A DNA stretch of 64,000 nucleotides from JALORV01 sp963769745 (GCA_963769745.1 CAVYNB010000026.1:1-64000), one strand, 5' to 3'; positions 19,027 to 28,566 are shown, numbered from the stretch's first letter. Notes: generated from the sequence alone by a model not told the origin. Translations and numbers: made by a program.

Positions 19027-19622
19027 TACCGGCCGTCGGGCTGTTCGCCCGTGGTGCGCAGATAGGGCGTTGCGCGAGGCAGTGCCGCGCCCGTCGTGAG
19101 CTCGCGATGTGCCACCAGATAGGCCTGGAAGGCCCGCGCATTGGCGACCGTGGCTGCGGCCCGGCGTGCGGTCTGTTCCGCTGCCGATGCCGGAGAGGCG
19201 GCAGGAAGTGCCTGCACGGCCGCCTGCTGAACCCCCGGCACCGGGTCCTGGGCCCGCATCAGCGGCACTGCCACGAACCCGATCACTGCCGCCGAGGCCG
19301 CCACGGCGAGTCCCGGAGCCAGATAGCGGCGCAACGGTGAACGGACGGGCGCCAGCGCGCGCGGCGCGACGATCGCCGGCTCGCACGCGATCGCCTCGGT
19401 CATACGGGCGCAGAACGCCGATGAATGCGTGGCCGCGACCTCGGTCGACTGCAAGGCGTCAGCGACGACATGAAATGCGACCCATTCGTCGCGCAGTCGC
19501 GCGTTGGCGCACAAGGCGTCGAGCAGGCACCGCGCCTCTTCCGGGCCCAGTTCCCCGTCCATCAGGCTCGACAGTGCTTCGCCATCGGGGCGCGAAGCTG
19601 CCGGGTCAGCTGCCTTCTTCAT
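19026..19622 (-). CDS. rseA: Anti-sigma-E factor RseA (MucA)
   Basis: This inner-membrane protein sequesters RpoE. Of 198 residues, the N-terminal cytosolic part has GEALSSLMDGELGPEEA, the typical RseA N-domain, then a membrane helix at about 108-130 (LAPGLAVAASAAVIGFVAVP) and an Ala-rich periplasmic tail. I chose the ATG at 19622 (MKKAADPAAS), 8 bp after the rpoE stop. The longer frame upstream only shadows rpoE. Confidence 0.88.
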   Translation of the reverse strand: MKKAADPAASRPDGEALSSLMDGELGPEEARCLLDALCANARLRDEWVAFHVVADALQSTEVAATHSSAFCARMTEAIACEPAIVAPRALAPVRSPLRRYLAPGLAVAASAAVIGFVAVPLMRAQDPVPGVQQAAVQALPAASPASAAEQTARRAAATVANARAFQAYLVAHRELTTGAALPRATPYLRTTGEQPDGR

Positions 19623-19630
19623 GGATTCCT

Positions 19631-20230
19631 CTACCACCGCTGGTCTTTCGTCGTGTTTAGAACGGGCCGGAGTTCCTCGGCGATCGCCTCCCGTGCCCGG
19701 AAGATACGCGAGCGGACCGTACCGATCGGACAATTCATGGTCTCTGAAATCTCTTCATAGCTGAGCCCTTCGAGCTCGCGCAGCACGATCGCCGTCTTTA
19801 AATCCTCCGGCAAGCGCTCGATCGCCCGGTTCACCGCGCCAGCGACCTCTTTGGTCAGCAGCATTGCATCCGGTGTGTTCAGGTCTCTTAGGTGCTCTCC
19901 GTCGTCAAAAGTTTCCGCTTCTTCGATATCTGCCTCTGTCGAGGTCGGGGCCCGCCGGCCCTGGGATACCAGCCAGTTCTTCGCTGTGTTGATCGCAATG
20001 CGATAAAGCCAGGTGTAAAAAGCGCTTTCCCCGCGGAAATTGGGGAGTGCCCGGTAGGCCTTGATAAACGCCTCCTGGGCGACATCCTCGACTTCGGCCG
20101 AATCGCGGATCAGCCGCGAAAGCAGCCGAAAGATCTTGCGTTGGTACTTTACGACCAGCAGGTCGAACGCCGCCTTGTCGCCGCGCTGAACGCGTTCAAC
20201 CAGTTTCTGGTCGATATCCCGATCAGACAC
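19631..20230 (-). CDS. rpoE: RNA polymerase sigma-E factor (RpoE/AlgU)
   Basis: This ECF sigma factor for envelope stress has 199 residues. Region 2 contains EVEDVAQEAFIKAYRALPNF and AFYTWLYRIAINTAKNWL; region 4 contains LEGLSYEEISETMNCPIGTV, the -35 binding helix-turn-helix. The start is a GTG (SDRDIDQKLVERVQRGDK), typical for the family. It is followed closely by its regulators rseA and rseB and by mucD. Autoregulation is expected, but I could not see a convincing sigma-E promoter. Confidence 0.96.
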   Translation of the reverse strand: MSDRDIDQKLVERVQRGDKAAFDLLVVKYQRKIFRLLSRLIRDSAEVEDVAQEAFIKAYRALPNFRGESAFYTWLYRIAINTAKNWLVSQGRRAPTSTEADIEEAETFDDGEHLRDLNTPDAMLLTKEVAGAVNRAIERLPEDLKTAIVLRELEGLSYEEISETMNCPIGTVRSRIFRAREAIAEELRPVLNTTKDQRW

Positions 20231-20320
20231 GGGGGCCCCCGCCGGCCAGGGCCGTGCCGGTCGGATTGGGCTCGCCCGTCGTCTCGGCGCTTTCGCACCG
20301 TTCAGGAAGGATCGTCGTCA

Positions 20321-20806
20321 TCAAGGGTCGATCGGGTTTCCGGGTTCTGGTTTCGGCTTTGCCTTGTCCGCTGAACCCGACCACCGCGCACAGGCATGCA
20401 GGCGGCGAAAGGCATCCAAGGGCAGTGAATCCGGCCAGACAGCGATCAACATGGCACCAGAACGCAAGGTTATCAACCAGGGGGCGGCGAAAACACAGCG
20501 CGACTCGTGCTCTGAAGCGGAGATGGAACTGAAAACCCCGGCTTGAATCCGCGTCCAGATTGAACCGTCGGCATCGATCTTCACCTCTCGCCTGCCGCCG
20601 GACGACGGGCGGGCACGTACCAGTGCCCAGACAGAAGCCGCAGCCGACACGAGAGCGCCGCTCCAGACGCGTCCGGGATAGCGCGGATCGGCAACCAGGG
20701 CCGCGACCGCCAGCACGCAGGCCGATGCCGCGGTCGCTGCGACGGCCGCGAGCCAGAGCCGCCGTTCCCGCGCCGATGGCTGCAGGACGGTCCAGCCGAG
20801 GATCAC
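20321..20806 (-). CDS. Hypothetical membrane protein between fabF and rpoE
   Basis: This 161-residue protein has two hydrophobic segments near residues 18-38 and 47-65, then a soluble C-terminal half (GSIWTRIQAGVFSSISASEH). The GTG start immediately follows the fabF stop (TGA then GTG), suggesting coupled translation. Position and topology resemble the small YgfX-like membrane proteins found at this locus, but I cannot confirm membership. It precedes rpoE by 90 bp. Confidence 0.7.
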   Translation of the reverse strand: MILGWTVLQPSARERRLWLAAVAATAASACVLAVAALVADPRYPGRVWSGALVSAAASVWALVRARPSSGGRREVKIDADGSIWTRIQAGVFSSISASEHESRCVFAAPWLITLRSGAMLIAVWPDSLPLDAFRRLHACARWSGSADKAKPKPEPGNPIDP

Positions 20807-22043
20807 TCAATGTCGCTTGAAGACCAGGGTCCCGTTCGTTCCGCCAAAACCGAACGAGTTCTTGAGGGCGACGTCGATCTTCATTGCGCGTGCGGTGTTC
20901 GCGCAATAGTCGAGATCGCACTCCGGATCCTGGTTGAAGATATTGATCGTCGGCGGCGATACCTGGTGATGTACCGCGAGCGCGGTGAACACAGACTCGA
21001 TGCCACCGGCACCGCCCAGAAGATGACCCGTCATGGACTTCGTCGAATTGACGACGATGGCGCGGGCGCGCTCGCCGAGGGCTGACTTGATGGCCTTGGT
21101 CTCGTTGATGTCGCCCAGCGACGTCGAGGTACCGTGCGCATTCAGATAGTCGACCTCGTCGGCATTGACGCCGGCGTTCTTCAGGGCGGCCAGCATGCAG
21201 CGCCTCGGACCGTCCATGTCGGGTGCCGTCATGTGGTGAGCGTCTGCGCTCATGCCATAACCGACCAGCTCGCAGTAGATGCGGGCGCCGCGCCGGCGCG
21301 CGTGCTCGTACTCCTCCAGCACGACTATGCCGGCACCCTCCGCCAGGACGAAGCCGTCACGATCGCGGTCGAACGGCCGGCTGGCGGTCGTCGGATCGTC
21401 ATTGCGCGTGGACATGGCTTTCATGCTGTCGAAGCCGCCGACGCCGAGCGGACACGTCGAGCCCTCGGCACCGCCGGCCACCATCACGTCTGCATCGCCG
21501 TACTCGATCAGTCGACCGGCATCGCCGATCGAATGCAGGCCGGTCGTGCAGGCGCTGACGATCGCGAGGTTCGGACCACGCAAGCCATGCCGGATCGAGA
21601 CGCGTGCCGGCGATCATGTTGATGATCGAGCCGGGAACGAAAAAGGGCGATACGCGGCGCGGTCCGCGGTTGAGCAGCTGCGTGTGGTTCTCCTCGATCA
21701 TCGGCAATCCGCCGATGCCCGAGCCGATCACGCAACCGATGCGATCGCGATTGGCATCGCTGATCTCGAGCCCGCTGTCCTTCAGGGCCTCTGCCGAGGC
21801 GGCGACACCATAGTGGATGAACAAATCGACGTGGCGCGCTTCCTTGGCCGACATCACGGTTGTGACGTCGAAGCCCTTGACCTCGCCCGCAATACGGCAG
21901 TTCAGGCCGGACGCATCGAAGCGCGTGATGGGCCCGATCCCCGAACGGCCTTCGAGCAGCCCCGTCCAAGTGCTTGGCACGTCGTTGCCAAGCGGGCTGA
22001 CAACGCCCAGGCCGGTGACGACGACGCGACGCTTGCCTGACAT
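20807..22043 (-). CDS. fabF: 3-oxoacyl-[ACP] synthase II (apparent frameshift)
   Basis: This condensing enzyme elongates fatty acids. The N-terminal half starts RRVVVTGLGVVSPLGN; the C-terminal half carries the catalytic Cys in IVSACTTGLHS and the two His in YLNAHGTSTSLGD and KSMTGHLLGGAGG. The halves are in different frames: one extra base at about 21598-21606 separates SIINMIAG from VSIRHGLRGPN. Repaired length is about 411 residues, normal. It is downstream of acpP in the fab cluster. Confidence 0.93.
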
Positions 22044-22076
22044 CGAACCCCTGCTGATTGTTGCCAGCGGCCCCGT

Positions 22077-22319
22077 TCAGGCCTTCTTGAGGTGACTGTT
22101 GATGTAGTCGACGGCCTGCTGCACGGTGCGGATCTTCTCGGCTTCCTCATCCGGAATCTCGCACTCGAATTCGTCCTCCAGCGCCATCACGAGCTCGACC
22201 GTGTCGAGCGAGTCGGCACCAAGGTCTTCGACGAAGGCCGATTCGTTCTTGATATCGGCTTCGTTGACTCCGAGCTGCTCGGCGACGATCTTCTTGACGC
22301 GTTGTTCAATGTTTTCCAT
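22077..22319 (-). CDS. acpP: Acyl carrier protein
   Basis: This 80-residue acidic four-helix protein carries the growing fatty acid on phosphopantetheine. The attachment motif DLGADSLDTVELVMALE has the modified Ser at about residue 38. I chose the ATG at 22319 (MENIEQRVKKIVAEQLG), preceded by AGGAGG 6-8 nt upstream. It lies between fabG and fabF. Confidence 0.98.
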   Translation of the reverse strand: MENIEQRVKKIVAEQLGVNEADIKNESAFVEDLGADSLDTVELVMALEDEFECEIPDEEAEKIRTVQQAVDYINSHLKKA

Positions 22320-22475
22320 CGACTCCTCCTGCCTCATGTGTGTTCGGGGTGCGCCACGATCTGCGCAATGACTGCCGCCGGTGCGCACCGCCCTATTCTT
22401 GGCCGGCGAAAAAAGCGCGCGGATTCTAACAGAGGCACTCTGCACAGCCTGTGCTGCGTGCCACGACGAGTTCAC

Positions 22476-23237
22476 TCAGTTCATGTACATGCCACCATTG
22501 ACGTGCAGTGTCACACCGGTGATGTAGGACGCCGCCGGTGAGGCGAGAAACACGACGGCAGCACCGATATCGTCGGGCTGCCCAAGGCGGCCAAGCGGAA
22601 TCTGTCCCAGCAGCGCCTGAGTCTGCTGCTCGTTCAGGGCGCGCGTCATGTCGGTGTCTATGAAGCCGGGGGCAATGCAGTTGACCGTGATGCCCCGGCT
22701 GCCGACTTCGCGTGCCAGCGCCTTGGTAAGCCCGACCACACCTGCCTTCGCCGCAGCGTAGTTGGCCTGGCCGGCATTGCCGCTCGCTCCCACGACCGAG
22801 GTGATGTTGATGATGCGACCGTGCCTGCCCTTCATCATTCCGCGCATGACTGCCCGCGACAGCCGGAATACGCCCGACAGATTGGTATCCAGCACCGCGC
22901 TCCAGTCATCGTCCTTCATGCGCATGGCCAGCGTGTCACGCGTGATGCCGGCATTGTTCACGAGCAGCGACAGCTTGCCGTATTCCTTCGCGATGCCGTC
23001 GACCAGCGTATCGGTGGCGGCGGCGTCGCGCACGTCAAATACTGCGCCTCGTCCGCGTGCACCCAGTTCCGCCAGGCGCTCCGCAATTCCGGCAGCGCCG
23101 GCGGCGGTCGTGGCGGTTCCGATCACCACCGCACCGGCGCGTGCAAGCTGCTCGGCGATCGCTCTTCCGATGCCGCGCGATGCACCGGTGACGAGCGCCA
23201 CCTCGTCACTCAGGCATTGCGACTGAAACACGTTCAT
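22476..23237 (-). CDS. fabG: 3-oxoacyl-[ACP] reductase
   Basis: This SDR enzyme reduces 3-oxoacyl-ACP with NADPH. Motifs are TGASRGIGRAIAEQLA (cofactor), NNAGITRD, and the catalytic Ser/Tyr/Lys in NITSVVGASGNAGQANYAAAKAG. It has 253 residues. I chose the ATG at 23237, which overlaps the fabD stop by 4 bp; the longer frame upstream is not coding. Confidence 0.96.
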   Translation of the reverse strand: MNVFQSQCLSDEVALVTGASRGIGRAIAEQLARAGAVVIGTATTAAGAAGIAERLAELGARGRGAVFDVRDAAATDTLVDGIAKEYGKLSLLVNNAGITRDTLAMRMKDDDWSAVLDTNLSGVFRLSRAVMRGMMKGRHGRIINITSVVGASGNAGQANYAAAKAGVVGLTKALAREVGSRGITVNCIAPGFIDTDMTRALNEQQTQALLGQIPLGRLGQPDDIGAAVVFLASPAASYITGVTLHVNGGMYMN

Positions 23238-24184
23238 TCGGCCGAGGCTCCAGGGTTGGCCATCGTCGCGAGTGCGGCGTCGAGGCTCGAATCGTCGTGG
23301 ATCGCGAGACTCTCCAGCGTCGGCGCGATGCGCCGCGTGAGTCCGGCGAGCACCTTTCCGGGTCCGCACTCGATGACATGGGTGATGCCCTGCGCTGTCA
23401 GTGACTGGATCGTCTCGACCCAACGCACCGGGCTTGCGGCCTGCCGTGCCAGAGCATCGACGATACGCGCCGGCTCGGATTCGCGGGCGACATCGACGTT
23501 GTTCACGACCGGCACCGCCGGCGAGACCAGGTGCACCGACATCAGGAACTCACGCAGGCGCGTCGCCGCCGGTTGCATCAGCGAAGAGTGGAACGGTGCC
23601 GATACGGGCAGGATCAATGCGCGCTTGGCGCCGAGCCGCTTGGCAGCATCGCAGGCGCGTTCCACCGCGGCCTTGTGGCCTGCAATGACGACCTGCGCCG
23701 GGGCATTGAAGTTCACGGGTTCGACGACTTCGCTGCCGGCGCTCTCGGCACAGGCGCGCCGCACGTCGTCATCCGACAGCCCCATTATCGCGGCCATCGC
23801 TCCGACGCCGACCGGCACGGCCTCCTGCATCGCGGTGGCGCGGAACCGGACCAGCGTCACTGCGTCCTCGAGCGTCAATGCGCCCGCCGCAGTCAACGCT
23901 GTGTACTCGCCCAGGCTGTGGCCTGCCATCAGCACCGGCTCGGCACCTCCGGCAGCGCGCCAGGCCTCGTACATGGCAAAACCCGCCACCAGCATGGCGG
24001 GTTGAGTATTGACTGTCAGGTTCAGGTCTTCGGCGGGCCCGTCTTCTATCAGTGATCGCATGTCCTGCTTCAGCGCCGCCGAAGCACGATCGATCACCGA
24101 GCTGACGGCCGGGCGATCCGAAAAGCTGGACAGCATCCCGACGGACTGAGAACCCTGGCCTGGAAAGACGAATGCAAGCTTCAA
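23234..24184 (-). CDS. fabD: Malonyl-CoA-ACP transacylase
   Basis: It loads malonate onto AcpP. The 316 residues start KLAFVFPGQGSQSVGM; the active-site Ser is in MAGHSLGEYTAL and the catalytic His in VSAPFHSSLMQPAA. Length is normal. It overlaps fabG by 4 bp and follows fabH. Confidence 0.97.
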   Translation of the reverse strand: MKLAFVFPGQGSQSVGMLSSFSDRPAVSSVIDRASAALKQDMRSLIEDGPAEDLNLTVNTQPAMLVAGFAMYEAWRAAGGAEPVLMAGHSLGEYTALTAAGALTLEDAVTLVRFRATAMQEAVPVGVGAMAAIMGLSDDDVRRACAESAGSEVVEPVNFNAPAQVVIAGHKAAVERACDAAKRLGAKRALILPVSAPFHSSLMQPAATRLREFLMSVHLVSPAVPVVNNVDVARESEPARIVDALARQAASPVRWVETIQSLTAQGITHVIECGPGKVLAGLTRRIAPTLESLAIHDDSSLDAALATMANPGASAE

Positions 24185-24202
24185 TTCATCACCATTTCAG
24201 CA

Positions 24203-25210
24203 TCACCATCTCAGCAGCACCGAACCCCACGTGAACCCTCCGCCAACACCCTGCAGCAGCACGTGGTGGCCGCTGCGGATGCGACCGTCACGGACGGCGG
24301 CATCGAGCGCCAGCGGCACCGACGCTGCCGACGTATTGCCGTGCTGATCGACCGTAACGATCATCTTGGATTCGGGCAGTCCGAGGCGGCGCGCAATGGC
24401 GTTCATGATCCGGATGTTCGCCTGGTGCGGGATCAACCAGTCGAGCTGATCCGTTGCCATGCCTGCCGCCGACAGGACATCGACCGCCGACGACCCCAGG
24501 CTTGAAACGGCAAGCTTGAAGACCGCCGGGCCGTCCATCGTGAGAAACGGATGCCCCTGTACGGCGCCGTGGCTGACTCGCCCGGCCGCGCAGAGGATGC
24601 CGGCCTGACTGCCGTCCGCGCGCAGTTCGCTGGCCAGGATGCCGGGTCGGTCGGCAGCCTCGAGCAGGACCGCCCCGGCGCCATCACCAAACAGTACGCA
24701 GGTCGTGCGATCGTTCCAGTCGAGAATGCGCGAAAAGATCTCGGTACCGATCACCAGCGCCCGGCGGTGTTTGCCTGACTCCAGCATGGCCTCGGCCACC
24801 GTGAGTGCATAGATGAATCCGCTGCAGACCGCCTGGACATCGAACGCGGCACAGCCCGGATGACCCAGCCGCGCCTGGATCAGGCATGCCGCGCTGGGGA
24901 ATATCTGGTCCGGCGTCGACGTCGCCACAATGATCAGGTCGACTGTCTCTACCGGTGCATCGGCCATTGCAAGCGCAGCGCGTGCGGCCTGCGTTCCAAG
25001 CTCTGCTGACGTGACGCCGGCTTCTGCGATGTAGCGCTGGCGAATGCCGGTGCGCGCCACGATCCATTCATCCGATGTCTCGACGCCCCGTCCGGCAAGC
25101 TCGCGGGCAAGCTCCGAGTTGGTCACCACGCGCTCCGGCAACGCGGACCCCGTGCCGATGATGCGTGCATGGCGAAGTTTCTGCGCCGAATTGTCGGTTC
25201 GCGCGCTCAC
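24203..25210 (-). CDS. fabH: 3-oxoacyl-[ACP] synthase III
   Basis: It starts fatty-acid synthesis by condensing acetyl-CoA with malonyl-ACP. The catalytic Cys is in AVCSGFIYAL, His in WLIPHQANIRI and Asn in DQHGNTSAAS. I chose the GTG at 25210 (about 335 residues), with AAGGA 8 nt upstream and 29 bp after plsX. An upstream extension of the frame to 25402 overlaps plsX and is unlikely. Confidence 0.94.
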   Translation of the reverse strand: MSARTDNSAQKLRHARIIGTGSALPERVVTNSELARELAGRGVETSDEWIVARTGIRQRYIAEAGVTSAELGTQAARAALAMADAPVETVDLIIVATSTPDQIFPSAACLIQARLGHPGCAAFDVQAVCSGFIYALTVAEAMLESGKHRRALVIGTEIFSRILDWNDRTTCVLFGDGAGAVLLEAADRPGILASELRADGSQAGILCAAGRVSHGAVQGHPFLTMDGPAVFKLAVSSLGSSAVDVLSAAGMATDQLDWLIPHQANIRIMNAIARRLGLPESKMIVTVDQHGNTSAASVPLALDAAVRDGRIRSGHHVLLQGVGGGFTWGSVLLRW

Positions 25211-25238
25211 CGTGTCGTCCTTGGCATCTGCGCCGCCA

Positions 25239-26303
25239 TCATGCGTCGGTCTCAGCCGCTTCGGGTCGATTTCCGTGCATCTGCTCGAGTTGCACAACAA
25301 ATGGCTGCATGGCGGCCACCGTGCGCTCCAGGACGCGGTGGCGCGCCTCCTCGAACCCGCGACGCAACGCGCACGCGAATCCGAGACGATCGGCCGAGCC
25401 ATGGCTCTTCAGCACCAACCCCCGCAACCCCAGCAGGCTCGCGCCGTTGTAGCGGCGCGGATCGACGCGCCGCCGGAAACGGTTGAGCACGGGATAGGCG
25501 GCCAGCGCCATCAGCTTCGAGAGCGGATCCCGCTTGAATTCCTCGCGCATGAAGTCGCCGAGCATGTGCGCCAGGCCCTCCGAGGACTTCAGCGCGACGT
25601 TGCCGACAAAGCCGTCGCAGACAACGACATCGGTCGTGCCCTTGTAGATGTCGTTGCCCTCGACATTGCCAAAGAAATTGAGCGGACTCGCACGCAGCAG
25701 TTCGGCAGTCTGCTTGACGATCTCGTTGCCCTTGATCATCTCCTCGCCGATGTTGAGGAGGCCAACGGTCGGACGTTCCTTCTCCTCGACGGCGGCAACG
25801 AGGGCCGAGCCCAGCACGGCGAACTGCAGCAGGTGATCGGGGCCGCAGTCGACGTTCGCGCCCAGGTCCAGCATCGTCGTCCCCCCGCCGCCGCGGTTCG
25901 GGATCACGCCGGCGATCGCCGGACGGTCGATGCCATCGAGTGTCTTCAGCACGAACCTCGAGATGGCCATCAGCGCGCCCGTGTTGCCGGCGCTCACGAC
26001 GACATCGGCTCGCCCTTCCTTGATCAGGTTGATGGCGACGCGCATCGACGAGTTGCGTTTGCTCCGGAGCGCGACTGCCGGCGCATCGTGCATCTCGACG
26101 ACTTCGTCGGCATGCACGACCTCGATGCGCCGGGAGGCAGTCCCCTTCGAGGTAACACCAATTGCGCGCTCGATCTCGGCGCTGCGGCCGACCAGCAGCA
26201 GCGTGGCCCCCGGCTCTTCCGCGATGAAGTGGAGGGCCGCAGGAACGGTCACGGAGATCCCATGATCTCCGCCCATGCAGTCGATGGCGATACGGATGTT
26301 CAC
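25239..26303 (-). CDS. plsX: Phosphate acyltransferase PlsX
   Basis: It makes acyl-phosphate from acyl-ACP for phospholipid synthesis. N-terminal IRIAIDCMGGDHG, SAGNTGALMAIS and VCDGFVGNVALKSSEG are family hallmarks. I chose the GTG at 26303 (about 354 residues); an ATG at 26327 would add 8 residues that overlap a hairpin. It is cotranscribed with rpmF and the fab genes. Confidence 0.94.
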   Translation of the reverse strand: MNIRIAIDCMGGDHGISVTVPAALHFIAEEPGATLLLVGRSAEIERAIGVTSKGTASRRIEVVHADEVVEMHDAPAVALRSKRNSSMRVAINLIKEGRADVVVSAGNTGALMAISRFVLKTLDGIDRPAIAGVIPNRGGGGTTMLDLGANVDCGPDHLLQFAVLGSALVAAVEEKERPTVGLLNIGEEMIKGNEIVKQTAELLRASPLNFFGNVEGNDIYKGTTDVVVCDGFVGNVALKSSEGLAHMLGDFMREEFKRDPLSKLMALAAYPVLNRFRRRVDPRRYNGASLLGLRGLVLKSHGSADRLGFACALRRGFEEARHRVLERTVAAMQPFVVQLEQMHGNRPEAAETDA

Positions 26304-26315
26304 CGCGCAAACGAT

Positions 26316-26342
26316 TTCACGGCGCACGCAGTGCGCCGTGAA
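26316..26342. repeat. 12-bp perfect hairpin between rpmF and plsX
   Basis: TTCACGGCGCAC (26316-26327) and its exact complement (26331-26342) flank a 3-nt loop, just upstream of the plsX start and after rpmF. There is no T-run on the minus strand, so it may adjust plsX/fab expression relative to rpmF or protect the rpmF mRNA end rather than act as a full terminator. Confidence 0.6.
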
Positions 26343-26422
26343 CAGGTAATGCGGAAGTTGTGATCGACGCGCGAAGGCACGCGCACGACGGCTGGACCGA
26401 TCAGGTGGCTGATCGAGAAAGC

Positions 26423-26605
26423 TTACTCGTCGTTCTTGGTCTGGAGGACCTTTTTGCCGCGATAGACACCGTTCGGGCTGATGTGATGACGGCGATGTAC
26501 TTCGCCTGTCGTCGGCTCGATCGCCGTCGGCGGGTTCGTCAGAAAGTCGTGCGCGCGATGGGTTCCGCGTTTCGACGACGACTTCTTGTTCTGTTGGACA
26601 GCCAT
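26423..26605 (-). CDS. rpmF: 50S ribosomal protein L32
   Basis: This 60-residue basic ribosomal protein starts MAVQQNKKSSSKRGTHRAHD. It lacks the zinc-binding Cys quartet found in some L32 proteins, as is usual in betaproteobacteria. The ATG at 26605 follows the yceD stop by about 65 bp. The yceD-rpmF-plsX order is conserved widely. Confidence 0.96.
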   Translation of the reverse strand: MAVQQNKKSSSKRGTHRAHDFLTNPPTAIEPTTGEVHRRHHISPNGVYRGKKVLQTKNDE

Positions 26606-26670
26606 GGCTAACCCCACGAAAGAAAACAGGAAATTGTACCCGACCCAGCGCACTAGGGGAAAACTTCAGC

Positions 26671-27213
26671 CTAGCTCGCCTTCGAACCCGGCTTCAGGCC
26701 GGCAAGCACCGCGAACGGGTGCTCACGCCCGGTGGAGTCTGCGCTGGGTTCCACTGTCGTCCCCACCTCAGCCGCGGGACTGCACGCCACGTCTTCCCAT
26801 TCGTGACGCGCGATCAATGGCAGCGACAGGATGGCCTCGTCCTCGATCCAGGTCGACACATCCATCCGGCGTGCGCCAACGATGACGTCGACCTCATCGT
26901 CCTCGATCGGCAAGGCATTCAGTTCACCCTCGCTGTCGACGAACCGGAAGTGCGCTTCGCGCTCGAGTCGGAAGCTGAAGGGCTTGCTGCATCGCTGACA
27001 CTCGAGCAACAGATCGCCCTCCAGAGTCATGCAGGCCCCGGGCCGTCCCAGCTCGTCCAGTTGGCCCCGAATCTGGTAGCGAAGCTCTCCTTCCGGACGT
27101 GCGAGCGCCGCGGCGAGCCGCGGCAGCGTTGCCAGCTGAAAACTGCCTTCGATCGTGGCCCGGTCACGGGCCAGCTCGAATGCATCGATGTATGGATGCG
27201 AACGCGGGGTCAT
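26671..27213 (-). CDS. yceD: YceD/DUF177 family protein, 23S rRNA accumulation factor
   Basis: This 180-residue protein is always linked to rpmF. It contains the paired-Cys motif ECQRCSKPFSFRL and an acidic second half (ALPIEDDEVDVI, then WIEDEAILSLPL). Family knowledge associates it with 23S rRNA accumulation. I chose the ATG at 27213 (MTPRSHPYIDAFELAR). It is divergent from maf across 54 bp, so their promoters must be close together. Confidence 0.88.
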   Translation of the reverse strand: MTPRSHPYIDAFELARDRATIEGSFQLATLPRLAAALARPEGELRYQIRGQLDELGRPGACMTLEGDLLLECQRCSKPFSFRLEREAHFRFVDSEGELNALPIEDDEVDVIVGARRMDVSTWIEDEAILSLPLIARHEWEDVACSPAAEVGTTVEPSADSTGREHPFAVLAGLKPGSKAS

Positions 27214-27267
27214 GAAGCGAATCTTGGAGTCGAGAACCCTGCAACGCGCGGCTACACTGCGCGCGCC

Positions 27268-27861
27268 ATGGACTCGCCGCGCATCGTACTCGCCTCGACA
27301 TCGCGCTATCGCCGCGAGTTGCTCGGGCGGCTTCGGCTGACATTCGACGTGGCCGCCCCACAGGTCGATGAGTCGCCGCGCGATGGCGAAGCGCCAGGCG
27401 CGACAGCGCTTCGACTGGCTGTCGCAAAGGCGCGCGAGGTGCATGCGCGTCACCCGGGAGCGATCGTCATTGGTTCCGACCAGGTTGCAGAGCTGGACGG
27501 CAGAGCCCTCGGCAAGCCGCACCAGCACGAGGCCGCACTGGCGCAACTCGAACTGATGCAGGGGCGCGAGGTGGTGTTTCATACGGCCGTGGCGGTCGCG
27601 GGTCCCGACCCCGAGGCGATGCAGGTCGACACTGTTCCGACGTTCGTGACGATGCGTTCCTTGCCGCGTGTGGCGCTCGAAAGTTATCTGCGCGCCGATC
27701 AGCCGTACGACTGCGCGGGTGCCGCGAAGATCGAATCCCTCGGCATCGCACTGGTGGATCGCGTGCGGTCAGATGACCCGACCGCGCTGATCGGGCTTCC
27801 GCTGATTCGGCTCTCCGCCATGCTGGTGGACGTGGGCATTGCGGTGCTGCCGGTGCGTTGA
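27268..27861 (+). CDS. maf: Maf-like nucleotide pyrophosphatase
   Basis: This house-cleaning enzyme hydrolyses non-canonical nucleoside triphosphates. Motifs are LASTSRYRRELL (S-x-R-R), QVDESPRDGE, VIGSDQVAELDG and DCAGAAKIESLG. It has 197 residues. The pattern fits the YceF type (7-methyl-GTP) better than the dTTP/UTP type; that is inference. It is followed 3 bp later by the methyltransferase gene, so the two form an operon. Confidence 0.92.
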   Translation: MDSPRIVLASTSRYRRELLGRLRLTFDVAAPQVDESPRDGEAPGATALRLAVAKAREVHARHPGAIVIGSDQVAELDGRALGKPHQHEAALAQLELMQGREVVFHTAVAVAGPDPEAMQVDTVPTFVTMRSLPRVALESYLRADQPYDCAGAAKIESLGIALVDRVRSDDPTALIGLPLIRLSAMLVDVGIAVLPVR

Positions 27862-27864
27862 GTC

Positions 27865-28566
27865 GTGGCGACGCTCTACCTGCTGCCCTGCCCGATCGCC
27901 GACGGCTCGGAGCTGTCGGTATTGCCGGCCCAGGTCATCGCGATCGCCCAGCGCCTGACCTATTTTCTGGCCGAGAACGCCAAGTCGGCCCGTGCTTTCC
28001 TCAAGGCGATCGGTCATCCGCAACCCCTGCGCGACCTGCAGATCGTCGAGATTGGCCATGAGCCACCCGTCGGTGACATCCCCGCCTGGCTCGAACCACT
28101 GCTTGCCGGTCGTGACGGCGCGCTGGTCTCCGAAGCCGGATGCCCGGCTGTGGCTGATCCTGGCGCGGAAATCGTTGCCGCTGCCCATCAGCGGGGACTG
28201 CGCGTGCAACCATTGGTAGGTCCGTCGTCGCTGCTGCTCGCTCTGATGGCGTCGGGACTGAATGGCCAGCAGTTCCGTTTTCACGGCTACCTGCCGGTTC
28301 CCGCCGTCGATCGGAGCCGGCGCCTGGTCGCACTGGAGCGCGACTCGCGTGCCGGAGAGACTCAGCTCTTCATCGAGACGCCCTATCGCAGCGCCGCGAT
28401 GTTCGATGCCATCATGACTTCATGCGCATCGGACACACGGCTGTCGGTCGCGGCGGATCTGACCGGTCCGTCAGAGTTTGTGCAGACCCGCACGATCGCT
28501 GAATGGAAGCGGTCCCAGCGGCCGCCGGTGGAGCGACGCCCGACCGTGTTCCTGCTGCTCGCCTAA
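27865..28566 (+). CDS. SAM-dependent methyltransferase (tetrapyrrole methylase / RsmI-like)
   Basis: This 233-residue protein of the tetrapyrrole methylase superfamily resembles RsmI, which methylates 16S rRNA. Visible are LYLLPCPIADGSE at the start, ALVSEAGCPAVADPGAEIV, VGPSSLLLALMASGL and the C-terminal PTVFLLLA. It is shorter than RsmI (about 280) and lacks its usual N-terminal start, so it is probably the related house-keeping paralogue. The GTG start comes 3 bp after maf. Confidence 0.82.
   Translation: MATLYLLPCPIADGSELSVLPAQVIAIAQRLTYFLAENAKSARAFLKAIGHPQPLRDLQIVEIGHEPPVGDIPAWLEPLLAGRDGALVSEAGCPAVADPGAEIVAAAHQRGLRVQPLVGPSSLLLALMASGLNGQQFRFHGYLPVPAVDRSRRLVALERDSRAGETQLFIETPYRSAAMFDAIMTSCASDTRLSVAADLTGPSEFVQTRTIAEWKRSQRPPVERRPTVFLLLA

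Noticed and set aside
20223..20921. 232-codon frame overlapping the start of rpoE, as an N-terminal extension of RpoE
   Set aside because: RpoE homologues start at the SDRDIDQ position used here; the upstream frame is out of phase and mostly shadows the small membrane-protein gene.
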